Origin: DATLZU01 sp035573855
Lineage (GTDB): Bacteria; Nitrospirota; Nitrospiria; Nitrospirales; Nitrospiraceae
DNA length: 64,000 nt
Direction of reading: 5' to 3'
Assembly (NCBI GenBank): GCA_035573855.1
Contig: DATLZU010000020.1
Coordinates: 33,387-97,386, forward strand
Shown here: in pieces, positions 26,490 to 34,745 of the stretch
Position numbering within the stretch: the first letter of the stretch is position 1
Layout of the letters: each line of letters begins with the position of its first letter
Translations under genes and position numbers: made by a program
The notes under the pieces: generated by a model
What the model was told of the DNA's origin: nothing
Databases searched by the model: none
Seen by the model: only the letters and a program-made list of their open reading frames with translations

Positions 26490-26694
26490 ACGCGATCTCC
26501 TCGCAGTCGGAGTCTAGAGTCTTCCCGCGCAAAATGCAAGCACTATGCGGTGCTTTACGCAAAGCCTCTAACCCGACGCGGCAGTCTCGTACCATAGCGT
26601 TTGCGACGCTGTCAAGCAATCGACCAACAGAACCGCGTCCGCTGCGCCGTGCCTGTCGCTTGACCCGCTTCGACGCGGATTTCTATACTGCGGC

Positions 26695-27210
26695 ATGGTC
26701 ACGCCAGAACGTCGCATAGTAAGACTCATCGCGCTTTTGTTTCCTCTCGCCATGTTTCTGTCCGCCTGTTCGTCGAAAGGGCCTCAGTATCCAGAAGATC
26801 ATGAGCGGTTTCGGCGAATCGACGCGGCGGTCGAATCGCTGCGCAAAGCCTACGTCAATAGAGATGCTTCGGCGTTAGAGGCGTTGATGTTGCCGCTGGA
26901 CGCGCTGGAGCGGCTGCACCGCGACGTCCGACGCGACTTCGACAGCTTCCAGGAGATCGCCCTGGACTGGACGATCGAGCGCATCGTGATCGACGGAGAC
27001 AATATCGACGTCTTCGTGCATTGGCAAGGACAGTGGAAGCGGGAGCCTGGCGAACCCGGTATCCGCCAACGCGGACACGGCCGTCTTCAGTGGGTCGGAG
27101 TTCAGTCGATTCTTCTCAAGGGACTGGAGGGCGATTTACCCTTCGGGATGACGGTCCGCCAAGCGGGTTCCGAACAAACGGATGTCGATTCGGGGAAGGG
27201 GCAGCGATGA
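26695..27210 (+). CDS. Lipoprotein of unknown function
   Basis: A 171-residue protein with a lipoprotein signal peptide: charged N-terminus, hydrophobic core LIALLFPLAMF and lipobox LSAC at about residues 22-25, followed by Ser, so outer-membrane sorting is likely. The mature part looks like an NTF2/SnoaL-like small domain (FRRIDAAVESLRKAYVNRDASALEAL), then strands. It overlaps the nadB start (ATGA), so the genes are coupled, but I see no biochemical link. Confidence 0.68.
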   Translation: MVTPERRIVRLIALLFPLAMFLSACSSKGPQYPEDHERFRRIDAAVESLRKAYVNRDASALEALMLPLDALERLHRDVRRDFDSFQEIALDWTIERIVIDGDNIDVFVHWQGQWKREPGEPGIRQRGHGRLQWVGVQSILLKGLEGDLPFGMTVRQAGSEQTDVDSGKGQR

Positions 27211-28853
27211 GGTCGGTGACTCGAAATAACACGGCGGAGGCAGATTTTTTGGTCGTCGGGAGCGGGGTCGCGGGCTTGCGCGCCGCGATCGAGCTGTCTT
27301 CGCACGGCCGCGTCTTGATCCTGACGAAAGGTCACCCGCTTGAAAGCAGTTCGATCTATGCGCAAGGCGGCGTCGCGGTGGCGTTGAGCGAGGAAGATGA
27401 TGTGGCCATCCATCTAAACGACACGCTGAAGGCGGGCCATGGGCTGTGCCGGGAAGAGGCCGTGCGGGTGCTGGTGGAAGAAGGGCCGGAACGCGTTCAC
27501 GAACTCATTGCCTGGGGAGCCGAATTCGATAAGGTCGACGGAAAGTTCGCCTTTGCCCGGGAGGCAGCGCACAGCCGCAGCCGCATCCTCCGAGCGCGCG
27601 GGGACGCGACCGGCAACGAGATGGTTCGGGTGTTACTGGCTCAGGCAAGTCGGCACAAGCAGATCTGGCAACTCGAGCGCCATTTCACGGTGGACTTGGT
27701 CGTCGTAGATGGACGGTGCTGTGGCGCGCTGGTGCTGGATGAGCTGTCGGGGCAGCGGATCGTGATCCCTGCCAAGGCGGTGGTGCTGGCGACCGGAGGG
27801 GCAGGACAGATCTATGCGCGGACCACGAATCCGCCCAATGCCACCGGGGACGGGATGGCGATGGCTTTGCGGGCCGGGGCGGTACTGGAGGATATGGAGT
27901 TCGTGCAGTTCCATCCTACGTCGCTCTATCTGCCGTCCAGTCCGCCGTTCCTCCTTTCCGAGGCAATGCGTGGGGAGGGCGGCCGACTCCGCAACAGCAA
28001 GGGTGAACTTTTCATGCACAAGTACCATCCGGCGGGAGACCTGGCGCCGCGCGATATCGTCGCCCGTGCGATTTGGTCCGAGATGGCGGCAACCCGTTCC
28101 CGCCACGTCTACCTGGACGTCACGCACCTGGACGCGGCGTTCATCAAACGGCGGTTTCCAACCATCTACGCCACCTGCCTGCGCTACGACATCGATATCA
28201 CGGAGGAGTGGATTCCGGTCTCGCCCAGCGCCCATTACATGATGGGAGGGGTGCGGACCGACCTGTCGGGCGCGACAAGCCTGCCCGGCCTGTTCGCGGC
28301 TGGAGAAGTCGCCTGCAGCGGAGTTCACGGCGCCAATCGTCTGGCCAGCAACTCGCTGTTGGAAGGGCTGGTGTTCGGGACTCGGGCAGCGAGGGCGGCG
28401 ACAGCGTTCGCTTCGCGCCTGCCAGGCGTTCCGGCGGTTCCGTCCGCGAAAGAACTGGAAGGCGGCGGATTGTGCGAGCTGGAGGATGCCGAGAAACTGC
28501 GGAGTTCGTTGCGTCGACTGATGTGGGGAAAAGTCGGATTGGTCAGGACGCAGGACTCCCTCGCCAGCGCGACGGCGCAACTGTCGCGCTGGGCACACTT
28601 GGTGTCACGGTCCTTCAGAACGAGGACGGCGTTGGAAGTGAAGAATATGATTCAGGTCGCACAGTGCATCGCCGAATCGGCGCTATGGCGAGAGAACAGT
28701 GTCGGTGCGCATTACCGGGCGGACTTCCCCGAAAAAACGCGACCGGATTGGCGCCAACATAGCCAAGTGACGCAGGTCAACGAGCGTGTCATGGCCGTGG
28801 AAACGACGAAAACGCGAGGTCAGGTGGTTGAGTGGCGTGGGCGCGTGCGGTAA
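27207..28853 (+). CDS. nadB: L-aspartate oxidase
   Basis: A 548-residue flavoprotein that oxidises aspartate to iminoaspartate for NAD synthesis. It shows the FAD fold FLVVGSGVAGLRAAIEL, SSIYAQGGVAVAL, the catalytic-domain HSRSRILRARGDATG, EFVQFHPTSLY, SAHYMMGGVRTDL and ACSGVHGANRLASNSLLEGLVFG. These details separate NadB from succinate dehydrogenase. The ATG at 27207 has GGGAAGGGG 5 bp upstream and overlaps the previous stop. Its 3' end overlaps the convergent transglycosylase gene by 65 bp. nadA and nadC are not in the window. Confidence 0.93.
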   Translation: MRSVTRNNTAEADFLVVGSGVAGLRAAIELSSHGRVLILTKGHPLESSSIYAQGGVAVALSEEDDVAIHLNDTLKAGHGLCREEAVRVLVEEGPERVHELIAWGAEFDKVDGKFAFAREAAHSRSRILRARGDATGNEMVRVLLAQASRHKQIWQLERHFTVDLVVVDGRCCGALVLDELSGQRIVIPAKAVVLATGGAGQIYARTTNPPNATGDGMAMALRAGAVLEDMEFVQFHPTSLYLPSSPPFLLSEAMRGEGGRLRNSKGELFMHKYHPAGDLAPRDIVARAIWSEMAATRSRHVYLDVTHLDAAFIKRRFPTIYATCLRYDIDITEEWIPVSPSAHYMMGGVRTDLSGATSLPGLFAAGEVACSGVHGANRLASNSLLEGLVFGTRAARAATAFASRLPGVPAVPSAKELEGGGLCELEDAEKLRSSLRRLMWGKVGLVRTQDSLASATAQLSRWAHLVSRSFRTRTALEVKNMIQVAQCIAESALWRENSVGAHYRADFPEKTRPDWRQHSQVTQVNERVMAVETTKTRGQVVEWRGRVR

Positions 28854-29517
28854 CGGTCTTGAGTCCGGAACCGGCATTGGCGAACAGGAACTGCCGGTAA
28901 TAACGGAGGACTTTGGAGACATACCGGCGCGTTTCATCGATCGGCGGTAGCGCCCGGTACCGGTCCACCAGGGTTTCACCTGCATTGTAGGCCGCGAGGG
29001 CGAGGGGAAGGTTGCCATGGAAGCGGTCGAGCAGGTAGCGCAGGTGCCTGGCTCCTCCACTGATGTTTTCGTCGGGATCATAAATGTCTTGCACATCCCA
29101 TTGCATGGCTGTTTGCGGCATCAACTGCATGAGTCCCACAGCTCCCGCTCGCGAGACCGCCATGGGGTCGAAATCCGACTCTGCTTTGATCACCGCCCGC
29201 AGCAGCGCCGGGTGAAGGCGGTGCCGCCGGGAGTGCCGTGCGATCACGTGTTCCAACTCTTTTTCGGACAAGGAGTTGCGAAGGCTCGTCGACTCCAGGT
29301 CGATTCTCCGATAGCGGGGATCAGACGGCACATTGGTCAGGGAGACGGTGCCGTTCGCGTCAATAAACTGGTAGATTTCGGCCCGAGCGAGGACAGGGAA
29401 GGGCAGGATCGTCGTCAGAGCAAAGAACACCACGCCGATCGTAGGCCGGAGGCTGACGTCACTCGGTTGCAGGGTGATCGTTGCTCGGCTTGACAATGGA
29501 AACATGGTGTTCACCAT
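28789..29517 (-). CDS. Lytic transglycosylase, SLT domain, exported
   Basis: A 242-residue protein with a hydrophobic N-terminus (PTIGVVFFALTTILPFPVLARA) that fits a signal peptide. A short DUF4124-like segment follows (IYQFIDANGTVSLTNVP), then an SLT domain from about residue 95. The catalytic Glu is in IKAESDFDP, followed by SRAGAVGLMQLMPQTA and the AAYNAGE block. It cuts peptidoglycan glycan strands in the periplasm. ATG codons at 29517 and 29505 are both possible; TTG at 29541 is less likely. The 3' end lies inside nadB. Confidence 0.85.
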   Translation of the reverse strand: MVNTMFPLSSRATITLQPSDVSLRPTIGVVFFALTTILPFPVLARAEIYQFIDANGTVSLTNVPSDPRYRRIDLESTSLRNSLSEKELEHVIARHSRRHRLHPALLRAVIKAESDFDPMAVSRAGAVGLMQLMPQTAMQWDVQDIYDPDENISGGARHLRYLLDRFHGNLPLALAAYNAGETLVDRYRALPPIDETRRYVSKVLRYYRQFLFANAGSGLKTVTARAHATQPPDLAFSSFPRP

Positions 29518-29599
29518 AGCATCACACTCAGGACCTGTCAAAAATTAGCAAGTCCTGTGCCGACATCGAATTCCGCTGCCGTCAAGCCCGCACGAACGG

Positions 29600-30481
29600 T
29601 CACGGTGAGTCTTCCCCAAAACGGCGGCGCTGGTCGACAAAAATCGCGTGCAACTGTTGGGTCGTCGGACCTGGTCGTCCTGATCCAACCGTGGATCCGT
29701 TCACCCGCGTGACGGGCATCAGTTCCATGCTGGTATTGGTGAGGAAACACTCTTCCGCTTCCAGCAAAGCCGGGACGTTGTAGCGGCCTTCTTCCGTCGG
29801 GATCCCGTGCTCGCGAGCCAATAGGAGGACCAGATCCCGGGTGATCCCATCCAGAATGCCGCACTCGACCGCCGGCGTGCAGAGTCGGCCATGGCGAACG
29901 AAAAAGAGGTTGCTGGTCGTGCACTCGGTCAAGTGTTCCTGCCAATTCAACATGACGCTGTCGAAAGCTCCCGCTCGAATCGCTTCCTGCTTCGCCAGGA
30001 TGTTGTTCAGGAAGTTCAGCGATTTGATGTGCGGGGATAAGGCCGCAGGCAGGTTGCGCCGGGTGCGCGCGATGATCACATGGACGCCGTCGCGATAGAA
30101 ATGCGCCGGATAGGCGGCGAGAGCTTTCGCCACAATGACCACTGTTGGATGCTGACAGAGCGAAGGGTCCAGCCCGATCTCGCCTTCGCCGCGGGTGACT
30201 GTGATGCGGAGATAGGCATCAGTTTCTTCGTTACCGACGGCGTTGCGTGCCATGGCCTCGTGCAACAAGCCAGGCCAGTCCTTCGAAGGAATAGGAATCT
30301 CGATTCCGATGGCCTCCGCCGAGCGACGCAATCGGGCCAGGTGGCGGTCCCGCATGAAGATTTGAGGACCGTACGATCGGAGGGTTTCATAGACTCCATC
30401 ACCATAGAGAAAACCATGGTCGAAGACCGAAACCACGGCTTCCTCCGCTCGAACGAAACGATCGTTCAAAAAGATCCACAT
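29600..30481 (-). CDS. pabC: Class IV aminotransferase, probable aminodeoxychorismate lyase
   Basis: A 293-residue PLP enzyme of fold type IV. The PLP Lys is in PHIKSLNFLNN (about residue 156), with FLYGDGVYETLRSY at the N-terminus, LTECTTSNLFFV and GILDGITRDLVL at the PLP phosphate site. The family includes aminodeoxychorismate lyase, branched-chain and D-amino-acid aminotransferases. The chorismate-using synthase 2 bp upstream points to the lyase, which makes p-aminobenzoate for folate. Assignment rests mainly on that neighbour. Confidence 0.78.
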   Translation of the reverse strand: MWIFLNDRFVRAEEAVVSVFDHGFLYGDGVYETLRSYGPQIFMRDRHLARLRRSAEAIGIEIPIPSKDWPGLLHEAMARNAVGNEETDAYLRITVTRGEGEIGLDPSLCQHPTVVIVAKALAAYPAHFYRDGVHVIIARTRRNLPAALSPHIKSLNFLNNILAKQEAIRAGAFDSVMLNWQEHLTECTTSNLFFVRHGRLCTPAVECGILDGITRDLVLLLAREHGIPTEEGRYNVPALLEAEECFLTNTSMELMPVTRVNGSTVGSGRPGPTTQQLHAIFVDQRRRFGEDSP

Positions 30482-30483
30482 GG

Positions 30484-31983
30484 TCAGGCTTCCTGCAGGG
30501 CTTTGAAAAAGGCGAGGGCCTTGAACAACGTTTCGTCGTACTCCCGGGTGGGATCGGAGTCAGCCACGATGCCAGCTCCGACCTGCAAATACCCGCGTTC
30601 GCCAGTCAAGACCAACGTGCGGATCACGATGCTTAGGTCTAAGTCTCCGCTCCAGCTCAAATAGCCGAGCGAACCTGTATACGGTCCGCGCCGGACGGGT
30701 TCCAGGCTTTCGATGATTTCCATACACCGGAGTTTAGGCACGCCGGTGATGGTGCCGCCGGGGAACACCGCCTTGATCAGATCGCCCGCGTCCACGGTGG
30801 GACGCAATGTGCCGACGATGTTGGACACAAGATGGCTCACATGGGAGTATTGCTCGACAAGCATAAACTCGTCGACGTGCACGGAACCGAATTCGCAGAC
30901 ACGACCCAGATCATTGCGCTCGAGGTCGACCAGCATCAGGTGTTCGGCACGCTCCTTGGGGCTGGTGAGGAGTTCGTCGATGAGTCGCCGATCCTCGGTG
31001 CGGTCCCGGCCCCGCGGTCTTGTGCCGGCAATCGGACGGGTTTCCACACGGCGGCCTTGTCGTCTGACGAGTCGTTCGGGCGAGCAGCTCACGAGGCAAA
31101 CATCGTCAAAGATCAAGAGCGCCGAAAACGGAGCGGGATTCACGCGGCGGAGCCGATCGTAGAGGTTCAAAGCCAACGGCTGCCAGGCCGCGGAACGGCT
31201 GGGGCCGGGCCTCACGGTAGCGTCTTTCCAGGTGAGCGTGAATCGATGAGAAAGGTTGGCCTGATAAATGTCTCCCGCGGCGATGTATTCTTGGCATCGC
31301 CGCACGCGGCCCATGTAGGCCTGGCGGGTTTGGTCCGGATGCATCTCCAGCGCGCTCCAGGGTTCCGCATCGTCCGCATGGACAGACCGGCTTGTCAGTC
31401 TTGCCTCCAGCTCCGCCAAGCGATCGCACCCTTCCCGATAGAGCTTCTCTCTGGGTTCGCTCAGCATCCGCGCTAAGGGTGGACAGAAGATCAAGTGGAG
31501 CGTCCGGGTTCCGTGATCCAAGGCGGCGAGTAGATCGACAAAAGCAAAACAGAGATCGGGCAGGTCGAGATCATCCTTGACCAACGAAGGGAGCGTCTCG
31601 AAGGAGCGGGCGAGGTCGTAGCTCAAGAACCCAATGGCCCCTCCGAAAAAAGGCGGGACCCCGTCGGGTCTGGAGATTTTGCCATCTAGCAAGACGCGTT
31701 GAAAGCAATCAAAGGGCGTTTGCGCCAAGACCACTCTCCGGTCCGGCGTGTTCACGACACAGGCCCCGTTTTTGCCCGTAAGCGTCATATACGGGTCGCT
31801 GCCCATGAATGAGTAACGCGCGGTCGAGTCATTACCCTTGCCGCTTTCCAGGAGGAACGACGGTCGGTTGGGTCTGGCGATGCGGCGGTAAAGCTCGAAG
31901 GGGTCGGCTGCCGGTTGGGGAAGGGAAAGCACCAGCGGCTGCGGAGGGCCGTTCAGAAAAGACGCGCGCGAAAGATGAACCAT
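30484..31983 (-). CDS. Chorismate-binding synthase, PabB/TrpE family
   Basis: A 499-residue chorismate enzyme. It shows FGGAIGFLSYDLAR, ANLSHRF, SPERLVRR, PIAGTRPRGRDRTED, LMLVDLERNDLGRV, VFPGGTITGVPK and YTGSLGYLSWSGDLDLSI. The downstream pabC-like gene suggests aminodeoxychorismate synthase. However, the motif reads PIAGT; classical PabB has PIKGT, with a lysine that attacks chorismate, while anthranilate synthase has PIAGT. The function therefore stays open between the two. No glutaminase subunit gene is nearby. The ATG at 31983 fits the domain start; ATG at 32037 is an alternative. Confidence 0.82.
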   Translation of the reverse strand: MVHLSRASFLNGPPQPLVLSLPQPAADPFELYRRIARPNRPSFLLESGKGNDSTARYSFMGSDPYMTLTGKNGACVVNTPDRRVVLAQTPFDCFQRVLLDGKISRPDGVPPFFGGAIGFLSYDLARSFETLPSLVKDDLDLPDLCFAFVDLLAALDHGTRTLHLIFCPPLARMLSEPREKLYREGCDRLAELEARLTSRSVHADDAEPWSALEMHPDQTRQAYMGRVRRCQEYIAAGDIYQANLSHRFTLTWKDATVRPGPSRSAAWQPLALNLYDRLRRVNPAPFSALLIFDDVCLVSCSPERLVRRQGRRVETRPIAGTRPRGRDRTEDRRLIDELLTSPKERAEHLMLVDLERNDLGRVCEFGSVHVDEFMLVEQYSHVSHLVSNIVGTLRPTVDAGDLIKAVFPGGTITGVPKLRCMEIIESLEPVRRGPYTGSLGYLSWSGDLDLSIVIRTLVLTGERGYLQVGAGIVADSDPTREYDETLFKALAFFKALQEA

Positions 31984-32135
31984 ATCCTGAAACCGGTTAT
32001 AGGACTGACCAGCGGAATCGCGGTATGGTTGTACCATAGGGCAAGGGAACCAAGCCAGTTGCGCAACCCCCCCGGCGCATCGACGGAATCCGCCGCTCCG
32101 GCGACCCGTACTATCGCGACGACCCTCGCCTTTAC

Positions 32136-32165
32136 TTGACAACGCTCGTGTGTTTTTGCTTGAAT
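32136..32165 (+). promoter_or_regulatory. Putative promoter for the F0 genes
   Basis: TTGACA at 32136-32141, an 18-bp spacer and TTGAAT at 32160-32165 give a perfect -35 and a four-of-six -10. It lies about 60 bp before the atpZ-like start and is divergent from the PabB/TrpE gene. Confidence 0.5.
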
Positions 32166-32226
32166 GGCGCGCTCGCGACCGGCAGAGTGCTGACTTGCGG
32201 AGCAGTGCTCGCCTGAAGGTGCACAC

Positions 32227-32448
32227 ATGCCTCCCTCCAGCGATCCGTTTTACACGGGTCTGGGACAGGCCGTTCGGATCGGAACCGAGTTACTGGCGGC
32301 CTTGATCGTGGGAGGGGGGCTCGGCTGGCTTGCCGATACCTATCTGTTTGCCTCCAGTCCATGGGGAACGGCGATCGGACTAGGGTTTGGTGCTGCTGCT
32401 GGAGTGCTGAATGCTTACCGAGCAGCCCAGCGGTGGCCGCAATCGTAA
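32227..32448 (+). CDS. AtpZ/AtpI-type ATP synthase accessory protein
   Basis: A 73-residue membrane protein with two transmembrane helices (about residues 19-38 and 45-65). The pattern GTELLAALIVGGGLGWLAD and PWGTAIGLGFGAAAGVLNAYR is typical of AtpZ/AtpI family proteins that precede F0 genes and help assemble the c-ring or import magnesium. AAGGTG lies about 5 bp before the ATG. It is 43 bp upstream of atpB. Its presence supports a genuine ATP synthase locus. Confidence 0.8.
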   Translation: MPPSSDPFYTGLGQAVRIGTELLAALIVGGGLGWLADTYLFASSPWGTAIGLGFGAAAGVLNAYRAAQRWPQS

Positions 32449-32491
32449 CATCAATAACGAATAACGCAACAGCGGCAGGAAGGGACGAGTC

Positions 32492-33238
32492 TTGGACAAT
32501 CCGCTTCACCCGTTCGAGCTGCACGAGTGGATTCCCATCTCGCTGTTCGGGTTCGATATTTCCATCAACAAAGCCGTGGTGATGATGTGGATGGTTGCTG
32601 GATTGGTCGCCGGCCTCTTTCTGGCCGCGGGTTCATCGCGGAAATTGGTTCCCTCCAAACTTCAGGCGGTGGCCGAACTGTTTGTGGAATTCATCCGCAA
32701 CATGATCTTGGACACGATGGGAAGGGACGGGATGCGATTTTTCCCGTTTATCGCCACCCTGTTCTTGTTCATTCTGTTCTGTAATTTGCTCGGACTGATC
32801 CCCGGTTCCTATACCGTGACCAGTCAGATTGCCGTCACCGCGGCTTTTGCCTTTTTCGTGTTCGTCATGAGCATTGTAGTAGGAATTGTGCTCCATGGCG
32901 CAAGGTTTCTACGCATCCTCATCCCTGCGGGCACACCCAAGCTATTGCTCCCGCTCATGGTTCCCATCGAGTTGATCAGTCAACTGGCTAGACCGGTCTC
33001 CCTATCCGTCCGGTTGTTTGCGAATATGACAGCCGGGCATACGATCTTGTCTGTCTTGTTCGGTCTGGCTATCGCTGGCGGCCTGTTGATCGGCTGGCTG
33101 CCGTTCGCGTTTACGATCGCAATGAATGCCTTGGAAGTCGGCATCGCACTGATTCAAGCCTACATTTTCACGATTCTGACCTGCGTCTATCTGGGTGATG
33201 CGATTCATTTGCACGGGGAGGAAGGGCATGGACATTAA
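32492..33238 (+). CDS. atpB: F0F1 ATP synthase subunit a
   Basis: A 248-residue membrane protein with about six helices. The essential Arg is in VSLSVRLFANMTAGH (near residue 173), and the C-terminal helices contain EVGIALIQAYIFTILTCVYLGDAIHLH. Subunit a forms the proton half-channels against the c-ring. It starts with TTG; AGGAAGGGA lies about 8 bp upstream. Subunit b follows 87 bp downstream, with no room for subunit c between them. Confidence 0.92.
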   Translation: MDNPLHPFELHEWIPISLFGFDISINKAVVMMWMVAGLVAGLFLAAGSSRKLVPSKLQAVAELFVEFIRNMILDTMGRDGMRFFPFIATLFLFILFCNLLGLIPGSYTVTSQIAVTAAFAFFVFVMSIVVGIVLHGARFLRILIPAGTPKLLLPLMVPIELISQLARPVSLSVRLFANMTAGHTILSVLFGLAIAGGLLIGWLPFAFTIAMNALEVGIALIQAYIFTILTCVYLGDAIHLHGEEGHGH

Positions 33239-33245
33239 GGTGTAA

Positions 33246-33277
33246 GGGGGGGACAAGACAGCACCGTTTTGTGTCCC
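33246..33277. repeat. REP-like hairpin between atpB and atpF
   Basis: GGGACA at 33250-33255 pairs with TGTCCC at 33272-33277, enclosing a 16-nt loop with GCACCGTTTT. The shape and the GGGACA...CACC...TGTCCC pattern resemble palindromic REP sequences associated with RAYT (IS200-like) transposases in many bacteria. It occupies the position where atpE normally lies. No T-run follows, so it is not a standard terminator. Confidence 0.5.
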
Positions 33278-33325
33278 TAAGATAGCCCATCGCCTATCGC
33301 CTGTGGCCGTTTAACGGGTGGGATC

Positions 33326-33847
33326 ATGCCGCAATTCGAGACTCACTTTTTCTCCTCGTTGATCTTCTGGGAAATCGTTTCATTCGCAGTGCTGCTCTGG
33401 GTGCTCTACAAGTTCGCCTTTCCGCCGATTTTGGAGGCGCTGGAAACCCGGGAGCGCAAGATTCGAGAAAGTCTGGAACAAGCCGAGCGGCATCGGATGG
33501 AGGCCGAACGGAAGTTGCGCGAATACGAAGCCAAGCTGAACGCCGCTTCCCAGGAGGCGGAAGCCATCTTAGCTCAGGCGAAGGAGCGTGCCCAACGGCT
33601 GTTGGAAGAGAACGAGCAGCGGTTGACGGCCGAGGCGGAGCGGATCAAAACCGAAGCTGCCCGCGAGATCGAACACGAACGCCGCAAGGCCATCGAGGAG
33701 ATCCGTAACCAGGCGACCGAACTGGCCCTAATGATTGCGGAAAAGGTGGTGGAGAGAAGCCTCACGGATGCCGACCACCGGCGATTGGCCGACGAAGCGC
33801 TCGCAGCCTTGGCGAAGACCGCCACAGAGCTGAGTTTCGAGCGATGA
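33326..33847 (+). CDS. atpF: F0F1 ATP synthase subunit b
   Basis: A 173-residue stator protein. One transmembrane helix lies at residues 10-30 (LIFWEIVSFAVLLWVLYKFAFPPI), followed by a long charged coiled coil with ETRERKIRESLEQAE and regular heptads to about residue 150. It connects the F0 membrane part to the F1 head. GGTGGGA lies 5 bp before the ATG. Normally delta, alpha, gamma, beta and epsilon genes follow; here the next gene is larE on the other strand, so F1 must be encoded elsewhere. Confidence 0.92.
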   Translation: MPQFETHFFSSLIFWEIVSFAVLLWVLYKFAFPPILEALETRERKIRESLEQAERHRMEAERKLREYEAKLNAASQEAEAILAQAKERAQRLLEENEQRLTAEAERIKTEAAREIEHERRKAIEEIRNQATELALMIAEKVVERSLTDADHRRLADEALAALAKTATELSFER

Positions 33848-33881
33848 CTACCGACTCGACTGCCCTGCGAACACCCAGCAC

Positions 33882-34685
33882 TCAGCGATTTGTGCTTCCC
33901 TGCCGATAGCCCTCCAAGTCCAGCGTGACAAAACGGAATCCCAATTTCTTCAAGCGCGCGACAAGGCGGTTGCGCCGTCCATCCGTCAGCATCCGGGAGA
34001 ACTCCTCGACCGCAAGCTCGATCCTCGCGATGTCCCCGTGATCCCTTACCCGGACATGCGAGAACCCCTCTTCCATCAGTGCCGCTTCGGCCCGTTCGAT
34101 CCGTGACAAGGTCTCCTTCGTGATCGGAATTCCTCTGGGAATGCGGGAGGAAAGGCAGGCTGCAGCCGGTTTGTCCCAGTTGGAAAGACCCAGCTCTCTG
34201 GCAAGCGCGCGAATATCGGCCTTAGTCAGACCGGCCTCGACGAGGGGACTCCGCACACCCCATTCGCGTGCTGCCGAGATGCCAGGCCGGTCGTCACCGA
34301 GATCGTCGAGGTGAGTCCCATCCACGATCTGAGCCAGCCGTAAATCATTGCGCATCCGGCTGAGCAAGGAATAGAGATCAGTCTTGCAATGATAACAACG
34401 GCGGTCGTCATTGCGGACGAAGTCGGGGATCCGCAGTTGGTCTGTCTCGACGATCAGGTGCCGCGCGCCGATTTCCATCGCCACCCGACGGGCTATCGTC
34501 AGCTCGTGTTCTGGAAGCGTCGGAGAGACGGCGGTAACGGCCACGGCGAGGGAGCCGAGCCGGTCGTGGGCGACCTTCAGCACGACCGTGCTGTCGATGC
34601 CTCCGGAAAACGCCACAAGAACGGACCCCATCCCGTCCAGGATGGTTCGCATCGTCTCAAGCTTGCTCGATAGGGCGGGTTGCAT
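33882..34685 (-). CDS. larE: ATP-dependent sacrificial sulfur transferase LarE
   Basis: A 267-residue PP-loop protein. It shows the ATP motif VAFSGGIDSTVV, DDRRCYHCKTDLY, DGTHLDDLGDDRPG and the sulfur-donor Cys in AAACLSSRIPRG. LarE inserts sulfur from its own cysteine into the nickel-pincer cofactor of lactate racemase-type enzymes. larB, larC and larA are not in the window, so cofactor use here is unclear. The ATG at 34685 is preferred over the GTG at 34688; neither has a strong ribosome site. Confidence 0.85.
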   Translation of the reverse strand: MQPALSSKLETMRTILDGMGSVLVAFSGGIDSTVVLKVAHDRLGSLAVAVTAVSPTLPEHELTIARRVAMEIGARHLIVETDQLRIPDFVRNDDRRCYHCKTDLYSLLSRMRNDLRLAQIVDGTHLDDLGDDRPGISAAREWGVRSPLVEAGLTKADIRALARELGLSNWDKPAAACLSSRIPRGIPITKETLSRIERAEAALMEEGFSHVRVRDHGDIARIELAVEEFSRMLTDGRRNRLVARLKKLGFRFVTLDLEGYRQGSTNR

Positions 34686-34745
34686 CACCGTCCGGGTGCA
34701 GGTTTTCGGCCGGGGCTCGAGGCGACCGCGCGAGCGCCCTCCCCG

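Noticed and set aside
30484..32226. Longer form of the PabB/TrpE-like protein starting at 32226
   Set aside because: The first 81 residues are basic and low-complexity, and they cross the promoter of the divergent F0 genes.
33250..33277. Intrinsic terminator between atpB and atpF
   Set aside because: The hairpin has a 16-nt loop and no following T-run, so a REP-like repeat fits better.
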